Source: Pseudaquidulcibacter sp041917055
Lineage (GTDB): Bacteria; Pseudomonadota; Alphaproteobacteria; Caulobacterales; Aquidulcibacteraceae
Direction: 5' to 3'
Length of the DNA: 64,000 bases
NCBI GenBank assembly: GCA_041917055.1
Contig: JAYRYJ010000012.1
Coordinates: forward strand, 33,198-97,197
The first letter of the stretch is position 1, and the number at the start of each line of letters is the position of its first letter. A model generated the notes under the pieces. That model had not been told where the DNA came from. It ran no database searches and saw nothing but the letters and a program-made list of their open reading frames with translations. The position numbers and the translations under genes were made by a program. Positions 51,489 to 60,216 of the stretch are shown here, piece by piece.

Positions 51489-54400
51489 ATGACAACTATT
51501 CAATATTCCTCCAACGACGTGTTGGTAAATACGAACACTACAGGCACGCAATCGAACCAGTCGATCACGGTTCTTAGTGATGGCAGCTATATAATTTGTT
51601 GGCAAAGTTTCGCGCAAGACGGATCGAACTTTGGGATTTACGCACAAAGATTTGATGCAGCTGGCAATAAGATCGGCAGTGAAACTCGGATAAATACAAC
51701 TACTACCGACCACCAATTGGTGCCTGCAATTACCGCACTAAACGATGGCGGATACGTTATTTGTTGGGCAAGTAATTCGCAGGACGGATCTAATTATGGG
51801 GTCTATGCCCAAAAATATGACGCATCAGGTACGAAAGTCGGCGGTGAAACCCTTGTCAATACTTACACTTTAAGTGACCAGAATAGTCCTTCTATCACCG
51901 CGCTTACCGGCGGTGGCTATGTAATTTCTTGGGTAAGTACCGGTCAAGATGGTAGCCAGACTGGAATTTACGCGCAAAGATACAATTCATTGGGCGAAGC
52001 TGTTGGCACCGAAACCCTCGTTAATACAACGACATCTGATTATCAAGCCGGCGTCTATTCCGCCGCTTTAACTGATGGTGGCTATGTTATAGTTTGGCAC
52101 AGTTTTGCGCAAGATGGCGTATCATATGGCATTTATGCCCAAAGGTTTGATGCTTCGGGGGCAACTGTAGGCGGCGAAACCCTAATAAACACTGAAACTT
52201 TAGACAGTCAGAACACGCCTACAATTACGGGTTTGACCGATGGTGGCTATGTCATTGCTTGGCAGAGCAACGGTCAAGACGGTAGCGCTTATGGCATTTA
52301 TGCGCAGAGATATGATGCAGCGGGTGCCAAAGTTGGCGGTGAAACCCTTGTAAATACCTATACGACTAATGAACAATCCCAACCGGCCATTACGTCCTTA
52401 AGTAATGGCGGCTATGTAATTGTATGGCGAAGCAATGGGCAAGATGGCAACCAATTTGGCATTTATGCGCAAAAATTTGACGCGGCAAGCAATAAGGTTG
52501 GCAACGAATTTTTGGTAAATCAATACATACCTAGTTCGCAAGTAACCCCAAAAGTGAAAGAATTGACCGATGGATCATTGCTCTTCACCTGGTCTGGCTA
52601 TGGGAGCACCGATACAGGTGGTGTTTATGCCCGCCGCTTTTTCTCTGGTGATTACACCGGGAATACATCGGCGGTGGATACTATTACGGGCACAAGTGGC
52701 GATGATATTATTGCGGTTACTGGCTCACTTATCGCTAATGACGTAATTGATGCCCTTGGCGGCAATGATACATTGCAAATAAGCGGCAATGTCAATTTTA
52801 CAACTTTTACGGCAACGAATTTTGAAGCCGTCAAATTGGATAATAATGAAAATACAATCACAATCACTGCGGCAAAAACGGTCGGGATAACAAGTTATAA
52901 CGGCGGCGGCGGTAATGACACGATTTTTGTGAATGACGCAGCTTTTGATCTTACTGGAAAAACCTTTACTAGCATTGAAACCATAATATCAAACATCATT
53001 GGCGGCACTAATTTCACCACAAATAATTACGCTTCTGCTTTGCTCGTCAAAGGTGGCACCTATGGCGCCAAATTAAATTATACTGGCGGCGCCCTAAGCA
53101 AGGCCCAATTTGGCGCACTTTTCGCAAATGGCGTTACAAGTGTGCAAATTGGTTCAAATTTTTATTATCCCGACGGTGGCCTTATTAACTCTACCTCCGA
53201 GGCGCTAGTAAATACTTATACAAGCAATCAGCAAAACACACCGACTGTGGCCAAATTGAAAGATGGTAGCTATGTAATCGCTTGGCAAAGTCTTGCTCAA
53301 GATTCTCATAATTATGGCATTTTTGCGCAAAGGTATGATTCTACTGGGGCAAAAGTTGGTTCAGAAACCCAAATAAATACTTATATCACATATGATCAGG
53401 CCCAACCTTCAATAACTGGCCTAGTTGATGGCGGTTATATAATTTGCTGGCATAGCGCGAGCCAAGACGGCAATGGTTGGGGTATTTATGCGCAAAGGTA
53501 TGATTATTCAGGTGTAGCTCAAGGCGCCGAAACGCGAATAAATACTACTACTGTTAACGATCAAGCCTACCCCGCTATTACTGCATTGGCTAGCGGTGGC
53601 TATGTTATTACTTGGTATAGCAACGGCCAAGATGGGTCAGGATACGGGATTTACTCCCAAAGATATGATGCTTTTGGTGTCGCCCAAGGCAGCGAAACCC
53701 TCGTCAATACTTATACGACATCCTACCAGATTAATCCTACCGTCGCAGCGCTTGACGGAGGTGGCTATGTTATAGTTTGGCAAAGCGATGGCCAAGATGG
53801 AGCATCCTATGGGATTTATGCTCAAAGATTTGACGCATTGGGTGTGCCAGTAGAATTTGACACCCGTATTAATACCTACACCGGCGACAGTCAATCCGAA
53901 CCCACTGTCACCGCGCTTAGTGATGGCGGCTATATTATCGCATGGCAAAGTTTAGCCCAAGATGGGTCTGGCTATGGCATTTATGCCCAAAGATATGATT
54001 CCGAAGGTTCGGCATTGGGCCCCGAAACCCTCGTCAATACCTATACAACCAACAATCAATATCAGCCTGCAATCTCCAGACTAAGTGATGGCGGTTATGT
54101 GATTTGTTGGGCTAGCTTCACCCAAGACTTCGGAACCACCGGTGTCTATGCGCAAAAATTTGATGCGTCAGGCACAAAAGTCGGCGGTGAATATCTAATC
54201 AATAGCTATTCGACCAGCAGCCAACAAATGCCCGCGATTGCCGGGCTTAATGATGGGCGCTTCATAATTACTTGGCAAAGCAACGGTCAAGACGGTTCAG
54301 GTGACGGCATATATTCTAAAATAATGACTATTGATGTTTTCAACCATGCGCCCACGGCGGCAAACCCGCTTACGCATGCTGATATTTTTGAAGACAATGC

Positions 54401-57400
54401 TTTCACTTTTGCTGCTGACGATATTCTTGCCAATTTCAGTGATTCTGACGGTGATACCTTTAGCATTTCAAATATTAGTTCGACTAGTGGATTGGTCACT
54501 AATAATGGCGATGGAACCTATACATTCACGCCCACCGCCAATTATTTTGGCAATTCGACAATCACTTTCACCGTTAGTGATGGCATGTTTAGCGTCAATA
54601 GCGACATGAATTTTGCCATTCAGGCGGTCAATGATGCGCCAATTTTGTCTAGTTCTCAGGCCGTGCTTGCTGATGGCGCTGATGATGCGCCTTATGTCTT
54701 CACGCTTGCTGATTTGTTAACTGGCTATAGCGACCCCGATGGTGACACTCTAAGCGTAAATAATGTAATCAGCTTTGACGGCCCTGTTCTTCCTTTCGCC
54801 CCTGGAGTTTACCATTTCCTCCCCATGGGTGGTATGAACGGGCAAGTCACAATTTACTATCAAGTGACCGACGGAAATGCCGACCCAATCAATGCGCAAC
54901 TTACATTCAACATCAATCATACACCCATCATTACCAACATAAATGTTTATAATGATATTCATAGTGACATTGTTCTCAATGTTGATTTATCGGGCGCGAC
55001 CGCTGGTTCTACGTCGGGACCCGATGAAAACGGAAATTATTCCGCCGATGGTGTATTGACCCCACTTCAAAGCGTCCAAACTAATGAAACTTCTGTGGAT
55101 ACAGTTGTCGATCAAAATACAGGCGACATAACCAAAACCCATTATATCGACCGAACATATACGACATATACAAGTGTCAATGCGACAGGCAGCGATTTTG
55201 GCGACACTTTAATTGGTTTAGATGGTAATGATACACTTCGCGGCGGCGGCGGCGGCGATAGCCTTGATGGCGGCGCGGGTGCAGATACGATGTATGGCGG
55301 CGCAGGCGACGATGGCTATACCGTTGATAATGTTGGCGATATTGTCATTGAAGATAGTGTCTCTGGCGTTGATGACGGCGGGAATGACACAGTATATTCG
55401 CAGTTTGGCTTTACGCTTGGTGCTTTTATCGAAAATCTTCATCTAACTGGTTCGGACAATTTCGATGCAACAGGCAATGACCTAGATAATTATATTTGGG
55501 GTAATTCGGGAAGCAATACTCTTGATGGCAAAGCCGGCGCGGATACGATGATGGGCGGCGCGGGCAATGACACTTATTGGGTCGATAATGCTAGTGATAT
55601 TGTCGATGAATCGGATGGCGAAGGCAGTGATTTGGGCGGGCTTGATGTCGTCCAATCGTCGGTTGATTACACACTTGGTGATTATGTTGAAAATCTATAC
55701 TCGGTTTCGACATCCAATCTCACCCTTACTGGGAATGCGCTTGCCAATAATATTCTTGGCAATGATGGTGCCGATACTCTGTACGGCATGGGTGACGCTG
55801 ACATCCTAAACGGCGGGCTGGGGAATGACACCTTATATGGCGGGGAAGGAAATGATAGCCTTACGGGCGGTAGAGGCAATGACACCATGTATGGCGGTGA
55901 TGGCGATGACACATACTATATTGATGACGTTGGCGATATTGTGTCAGAGCGAACCATAAATGGCGTGGATACTGGCGGGCTTGACGAAATCTATACGACC
56001 GTAAATCACCAGTTAGATTTCTTTTTCGAAAACATGTATGCGGCGGGCGGTAACAATCTTACGCTTACTGGTAATACTATTGGCAATGAAATCTGGGGAT
56101 TTGCCCACTCGAATTCCAATGAAACATTAAACGGCCTTGGCGGCAATGACACGCTGAAAGGCTTCGGCGGCAATGATATTTTAAAAGGCGGCACTGGAGC
56201 TGATGAAATGTATGGTGGCGCGGGTGATGATACATATTACGTTGGCGATATTGGCGATATTGTCTCGGAATCTGACGCAGGGTCGGATACAGGCGGTGTT
56301 GATCGGGTTATTTCGAGCATTGGCTACACTTTGGGCGATTATGTTGAAAACCTATATTTAACGGGCACTGGCTCTATTAATGGAACCGGCAATGATATTG
56401 ACAATGCGATTAACGGCAATGCAGGTGTGAATATTCTTAGTGGTCTAGGTGGGGCGGATACGTTAAATGGCATGGCTGGTGCCGATACTATGTATGGCGG
56501 TGCTGGCAATGATGTTTATAACGTCGATAATGTCGGTGATGTTGTATCCGAAGAAACTGTTGCGGGTGTTGATGACGGCGGGACTGATTTGGTCAATTCA
56601 ATTGTAAGCTATACTTTGGGTGCGTTTGTCGAGCAATTGAAACTCAAGGGCAATAGCAATATCAATGGTACAGGTAATAGTCTAGCGAATTTGATTATTG
56701 GCAATAACGGGAATAATACCCTTAATGGCATGTCAGGCGCGGATACAATGTATGGCGGCCTGGGCGACGATACTTATGTCATTGATGAAAGCGGCGACCG
56801 CATAAAAGAGATGGAAGATCAAGGAATAGATACGGTGATTTCGTCAATTAGTACGACACTTGCCGCGAATATTGAGAATTTGACCCTTACCACAAGTGGC
56901 GATCTTAAAGGTAATGGTAATAGTCTTGCGAATACTATTCGTGGGAATATTGGGAATAACACTCTAAATGGCATGGCTGGCGCTGATACTATGTATGGCG
57001 GTGCGGGGAATGACCTTTATTATGTCGATGATTTTGGTGACATTGCCTCTGAACAGTCTGTGGCAGGTGTTGATGATGGCGGAACCGATAAAGTTATGGC
57101 GGGTGTTGATTATACACTTGGCTCCTTTATTGAGAACCTTTCACTTACCGGCACATCCAATATTAATGGCACGGGCAATAGTCTCGCTAATGTCATTTAC
57201 GGCAATGACGGTAATAACACCATAAATGGCGCGGGCGGCAATGATGTTCTTCGTGCTGGATTGGGCGACGATACTTATTTCTTTGATGGTAATTTCGGGA
57301 TTGATGTGATTACCGACACTGGGGGTGCAGCGGATAGAATTCAATTCGGCGCGGGTATTGATACTTCGAAAATAATCTATGAAACCATTGGCAACGACCG

Positions 57401-57791
57401 TTATATCGGCATTTCCGACGGCACAACCCGCACAGCTTCAAAGGTTGCAAACCGCATCAGGATTATTGGCGGCGCATCTGGCATTGGCACTATTGAAAGC
57501 ATTGTGGATTTTTCGGGCACCGCCCTCTCCTCTGTCATAAATAGGCCATCATCCCTATCCATGACCCAAACCGCCGCCGAAAAGATTGATATAACAACAC
57601 CACAAACACAGGGTGCGGCAAACAAAGACGCCAATCTCCTAATCCAGGCCATAACCCAATGGACCAAACCCACCTCAATGGCCATGCCGGACATCATTTC
57701 AATCGAAGACGCAAGCACAGGCAAAAACCTAACCACCCCAACCCCAACAACCAAACTAAAACCAACAGGAATGCAATCTTTTTGGGTTTAG
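51489..57791 (+). CDS. giant RTX-type calcium-binding repeat protein
   Basis: A 2,100-residue secreted protein with no N-terminal signal peptide. Residues about 1-385 are seven copies of a 55-residue unit (ETLVNTYT..Q..P.I..L..GGYVI.W.S.GQDGS..GIYAQR.D..G..VG). A spacer with a small calcium-binding-like stretch follows, then a second block of seven copies (about 568-948), two cadherin-like domains (VNDAPI, DSDGDTFS; about 950-1145), and long RTX arrays of GGxGxDxx nonapeptides with GTGNxxxNxIxGN units (about 1240-1927). The C-terminus is the expected type I secretion signal. No ABC or membrane-fusion exporter genes lie beside it. Likely an adhesin or S-layer-like surface protein. Confidence 0.88.
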   Translation: MTTIQYSSNDVLVNTNTTGTQSNQSITVLSDGSYIICWQSFAQDGSNFGIYAQRFDAAGNKIGSETRINTTTTDHQLVPAITALNDGGYVICWASNSQDGSNYGVYAQKYDASGTKVGGETLVNTYTLSDQNSPSITALTGGGYVISWVSTGQDGSQTGIYAQRYNSLGEAVGTETLVNTTTSDYQAGVYSAALTDGGYVIVWHSFAQDGVSYGIYAQRFDASGATVGGETLINTETLDSQNTPTITGLTDGGYVIAWQSNGQDGSAYGIYAQRYDAAGAKVGGETLVNTYTTNEQSQPAITSLSNGGYVIVWRSNGQDGNQFGIYAQKFDAASNKVGNEFLVNQYIPSSQVTPKVKELTDGSLLFTWSGYGSTDTGGVYARRFFSGDYTGNTSAVDTITGTSGDDIIAVTGSLIANDVIDALGGNDTLQISGNVNFTTFTATNFEAVKLDNNENTITITAAKTVGITSYNGGGGNDTIFVNDAAFDLTGKTFTSIETIISNIIGGTNFTTNNYASALLVKGGTYGAKLNYTGGALSKAQFGALFANGVTSVQIGSNFYYPDGGLINSTSEALVNTYTSNQQNTPTVAKLKDGSYVIAWQSLAQDSHNYGIFAQRYDSTGAKVGSETQINTYITYDQAQPSITGLVDGGYIICWHSASQDGNGWGIYAQRYDYSGVAQGAETRINTTTVNDQAYPAITALASGGYVITWYSNGQDGSGYGIYSQRYDAFGVAQGSETLVNTYTTSYQINPTVAALDGGGYVIVWQSDGQDGASYGIYAQRFDALGVPVEFDTRINTYTGDSQSEPTVTALSDGGYIIAWQSLAQDGSGYGIYAQRYDSEGSALGPETLVNTYTTNNQYQPAISRLSDGGYVICWASFTQDFGTTGVYAQKFDASGTKVGGEYLINSYSTSSQQMPAIAGLNDGRFIITWQSNGQDGSGDGIYSKIMTIDVFNHAPTAANPLTHADIFEDNAFTFAADDILANFSDSDGDTFSISNISSTSGLVTNNGDGTYTFTPTANYFGNSTITFTVSDGMFSVNSDMNFAIQAVNDAPILSSSQAVLADGADDAPYVFTLADLLTGYSDPDGDTLSVNNVISFDGPVLPFAPGVYHFLPMGGMNGQVTIYYQVTDGNADPINAQLTFNINHTPIITNINVYNDIHSDIVLNVDLSGATAGSTSGPDENGNYSADGVLTPLQSVQTNETSVDTVVDQNTGDITKTHYIDRTYTTYTSVNATGSDFGDTLIGLDGNDTLRGGGGGDSLDGGAGADTMYGGAGDDGYTVDNVGDIVIEDSVSGVDDGGNDTVYSQFGFTLGAFIENLHLTGSDNFDATGNDLDNYIWGNSGSNTLDGKAGADTMMGGAGNDTYWVDNASDIVDESDGEGSDLGGLDVVQSSVDYTLGDYVENLYSVSTSNLTLTGNALANNILGNDGADTLYGMGDADILNGGLGNDTLYGGEGNDSLTGGRGNDTMYGGDGDDTYYIDDVGDIVSERTINGVDTGGLDEIYTTVNHQLDFFFENMYAAGGNNLTLTGNTIGNEIWGFAHSNSNETLNGLGGNDTLKGFGGNDILKGGTGADEMYGGAGDDTYYVGDIGDIVSESDAGSDTGGVDRVISSIGYTLGDYVENLYLTGTGSINGTGNDIDNAINGNAGVNILSGLGGADTLNGMAGADTMYGGAGNDVYNVDNVGDVVSEETVAGVDDGGTDLVNSIVSYTLGAFVEQLKLKGNSNINGTGNSLANLIIGNNGNNTLNGMSGADTMYGGLGDDTYVIDESGDRIKEMEDQGIDTVISSISTTLAANIENLTLTTSGDLKGNGNSLANTIRGNIGNNTLNGMAGADTMYGGAGNDLYYVDDFGDIASEQSVAGVDDGGTDKVMAGVDYTLGSFIENLSLTGTSNINGTGNSLANVIYGNDGNNTINGAGGNDVLRAGLGDDTYFFDGNFGIDVITDTGGAADRIQFGAGIDTSKIIYETIGNDRYIGISDGTTRTASKVANRIRIIGGASGIGTIESIVDFSGTALSSVINRPSSLSMTQTAAEKIDITTPQTQGAANKDANLLIQAITQWTKPTSMAMPDIISIEDASTGKNLTTPTPTTKLKPTGMQSFWV

Positions 57792-57852
57792 GTTGGGGCT
57801 ATGCGCGACGCTCAATCGTTCCACCCTACACAATCCGCGCCTGCCATTACCA

Positions 57853-57898
57853 TAAATTGTGTTAGCTTTTGGTATGGGTTGTATGGCTTTTGAGTTTG
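57853..57898 (+). repeat. 46-bp leader repeat, left copy
   Basis: Matches 44 of 46 bases with 63817-63862. It contains the start of a short frame beginning MGCMAFEF. At this copy the frame stops after 23 codons; at the right copy it reads on into RHS sequence. The two copies bracket the toxin region, so they may be old RHS gene starts or recombination points. Confidence 0.75.
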
Positions 57899-57927
57899 GG
57901 GGTTTTTTGACGGGGCGTAAAGCGAAT

Positions 57928-57944
57928 CATGTCGTTTTGACATG
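57928..57944. terminator. small hairpin before the first toxin-region gene
   Basis: CATGTC and GACATG pair around GTTTT. The stem overlaps the end of the short leader frame. It could be a weak terminator or regulatory stem; there is no strong T-run. Confidence 0.3.
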
Positions 57945-57966
57945 AAAACCGATTTTAATTCATATC

Positions 57967-58203
57967 ATGTCCCCATTTTCTGCAATAAGCGTTAAAACAT
58001 TTAATGCCAATTTAGTAAGCCTTCCAAAGGATGTGCTTAAAATCCTACATAGAACGTCAAGTTATGACGAAATAAATGACGTAATATCTAACGCTACGTC
58101 TGTTGAAGAAATTACTAAAGCACTGAATTCTATGTCGGAAAGATTGAAGAAGTTAAAGACCAAGGAAGACGTTGATAAATTTTATCCAAGGGCCAAAAAA
58201 TGA
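57967..58203 (+). CDS. hypothetical 78-residue protein
   Basis: A small, soluble, charged protein (LPKDVLKILHRTSSYDEIND, then SMSERLKKLKTKEDVDKFYP) with predicted helices and no membrane segment. It overlaps the next, Imm11-like frame by ATGA, the arrangement of a toxin with its immunity gene. It may be the C-terminal tip of a polymorphic toxin separated from its RHS core. I do not recognise a toxin family. Confidence 0.5.
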   Translation: MSPFSAISVKTFNANLVSLPKDVLKILHRTSSYDEINDVISNATSVEEITKALNSMSERLKKLKTKEDVDKFYPRAKK

Positions 58204-58769
58204 CAAAATATTTCAACTTGAGATTTTGGGACGACTAAAGGTGTTTATATATAGATGAAAGGCGTGGCAATTTAATTGCCAAGACTGAAGATTTAATAGC
58301 AAACAGCAATGACCCAAATTTTTCGATAAGTGTAAAGTGGATTCCTAAGAGAGAGGACGCTGGCGAACTGTTTGCAGACATAACATTTACAACCGTCTTA
58401 TTTTTTTCAATTTCCCAAAAGGCTCTTGATTTGCTTAATCCTTTAATCAAGGATGACATATTTATCGTTAAGCTGAAAAGCCCTGAAAATCATTATCGCG
58501 GAATAGCTTTAAAAAACGAAATAGAATGCTTTTCTGAAGAAGATTCGGAATATGTATATTTGCAGTCTGCCCCTTCAATAAAGGCAAGAGTTGAACGGCT
58601 TGCTTTGTTTGGTTCGCGAATTCCTAATTTGGAAATTTTTTGGATGAAACGCCCTTGGCTCGTTGGTCCGACTATTTTGTCACGCATCATAGTATCGGAA
58701 AATTTCAAGAATATAGTAGAAAAGAGCGAGCTGAGCGGTGTTTTCTTTGATGAGGTGATACTTGTATAG
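58200..58769 (+). pseudogene. Imm11-like immunity gene with an in-frame stop
   Basis: An ATG overlapping the preceding gene opens MTKYFNLRFWDD, and a TAA at 58236-58238 interrupts the frame after 12 codons; the same frame then stays open to 58769. The downstream sequence (IVKLKSPENHYRGIALKNEIEC, IFWMKRPWLVGPTILSRIIV, ENFKNIVEKSELSGVFFDEV) resembles the C-terminal part of Imm11/DUF1629 immunity proteins. Either the gene is dead, or translation restarts internally, for instance at 58431, giving a truncated 112-residue product. A sequencing error is also possible. Confidence 0.6.
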
Positions 58770-58822
58770 AATCCAGTAAAACAAAAACGGTGACATTGCG
58801 TAATTGAGAAAAGAGAAAGCAA

Positions 58823-59206
58823 TTGAAATTAGGAGAAAAAAGCGAAAATGGTGATTTGCAAGAGGCTTCTTACAACGAATGCAAAGATTGGTTATTGGAT
58901 GACAGCCGCTTGCAAGAACTTGTCAACGAGGGTTGGATTTTAGAGGATGATGAAATCTGGCGAAATAGGGTTATTGAAGGCTTGAAACGAATGTATCCGA
59001 ACAGAACTCTATCTCCACTGCTACGTCGCGAAGACTGCGACGACAGGCTTTGTGCAACCATGAATGATTCAATGCGAAACGAAATTCCAGTGATTCTAAT
59101 CCATGATTACGCTTCAGAAGGTTGGGAAAACCATGGAATTTGGAACTCAATTGAAGACTGGTTTTCAAACAAAATCAATTGGAAACGTTGGTCAATGAAT
59201 GGCTAA
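58823..59206 (+). CDS. hypothetical protein, possible immunity protein
   Basis: A 127-residue acidic protein (SYNECKDWLLDDSRLQEL, ILEDDEIWRNRVIEGLKRMYP, IPVILIHDYASEGWENHGIW) without signal or membrane segments. The only start in frame after the previous stop is TTG. Size, acidity and position among RHS fragments suggest an immunity protein, but I recognise no family. About 33 bases separate it from the next gene, which has a strong GGAGG. Confidence 0.5.
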   Translation: MKLGEKSENGDLQEASYNECKDWLLDDSRLQELVNEGWILEDDEIWRNRVIEGLKRMYPNRTLSPLLRREDCDDRLCATMNDSMRNEIPVILIHDYASEGWENHGIWNSIEDWFSNKINWKRWSMNG

Positions 59207-59239
59207 TGAGAGTGCCAATTCCAGTACGGAGGTAACTAA

Positions 59240-60070
59240 ATGCAAATACCAAATCTTAAGTCCACTGAGAATATCAAAGCACTATGGGAAAAAGCCACAA
59301 ACTTATACAGCGATATTCCGTATAGCTTTGGGAGGAGTTCTCTCACTTTTCTAGCGAATTATATTGGAATGAGCCCTGAAGCGGTGTTAGCGCAGAACAA
59401 AGAACGTGGCATAACATATCTTAAAACCTTGGTACAAAGGTTAACCCGGCGAGACTTTTGCGATCAAATTGATGAAGGCAAATATGAGGACTTCGAATTT
59501 ATTCAAAGATATAGAGAAGTAAGTACCACATCTGAAAATAGGGGTTTGGCGAAAGGCTTACTGTTTAATTTTGATATTGCGGGTCTGAAGTCAAGCGATA
59601 TTAAAATCATTAGGGAGAGACCGGATCTCCAATTATTAAACGCGAGAAGCGGCCTTAACAAGAGGCACATAATTGCGCTTGGACTTTCAAGGTTTCGAGT
59701 GTTTGGCGATGTAATTCGATGTGACTTTATAGACCCCCAAAGTTGCATAAGTGGCGGTGTTCAAATCTCTGGCAGTGACAGAAGGCGACTTAAACATTAT
59801 CAAAATTCATTCTTTTTTGTTGATAAAGACCGCTATGAACAAAACCCTGAATCTTGGGGCTTGAAATTCCACAATTATTGTTTTGATTTCAGTTTTGAGC
59901 TCAATGCTCCTCTGTTACGCAGCTGTGAAGAATTTATCGTTTTAAACGGCGGCAAAATCACCACATTTCAAGACGCAGTGGAGACACAAAACTGCTCGAG
60001 GTTAGCGGAGATAAAATTATTCAAATTTATTTGGGAAGAACTCAAAAATATCGGGCAATCCGATTTCTGA
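59240..60070 (+). CDS. hypothetical protein in the RHS region
   Basis: A 276-residue soluble protein with GGAGG before the ATG. Segments such as WEKATNLYSDIPYSFGRSS, QRYREVSTTSENRGLAKGLL and NARSGLNKRHIIALGLSRFR are unlike anything I recognise. The Cys- and His-containing middle (GDVIRCDFIDPQSCISGG) has no known metal motif. It could be an orphan toxin, an immunity protein or unrelated cargo. Base composition is close to that of its neighbours. Confidence 0.55.
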   Translation: MQIPNLKSTENIKALWEKATNLYSDIPYSFGRSSLTFLANYIGMSPEAVLAQNKERGITYLKTLVQRLTRRDFCDQIDEGKYEDFEFIQRYREVSTTSENRGLAKGLLFNFDIAGLKSSDIKIIRERPDLQLLNARSGLNKRHIIALGLSRFRVFGDVIRCDFIDPQSCISGGVQISGSDRRRLKHYQNSFFFVDKDRYEQNPESWGLKFHNYCFDFSFELNAPLLRSCEEFIVLNGGKITTFQDAVETQNCSRLAEIKLFKFIWEELKNIGQSDF

Positions 60071-60216
60071 AAACGAATACGCTCCGAAACCACAATTGAT
60101 AAACTGTCACTAAATTCGAAATTTCTCCCCAAGATTTATTTCATACAAATTGCCTTCTCAAACCCTAAAACGGTGACAAAGGAAAGCGAACTGTTAATTA
60201 TGACAGAGAAGGCAAA

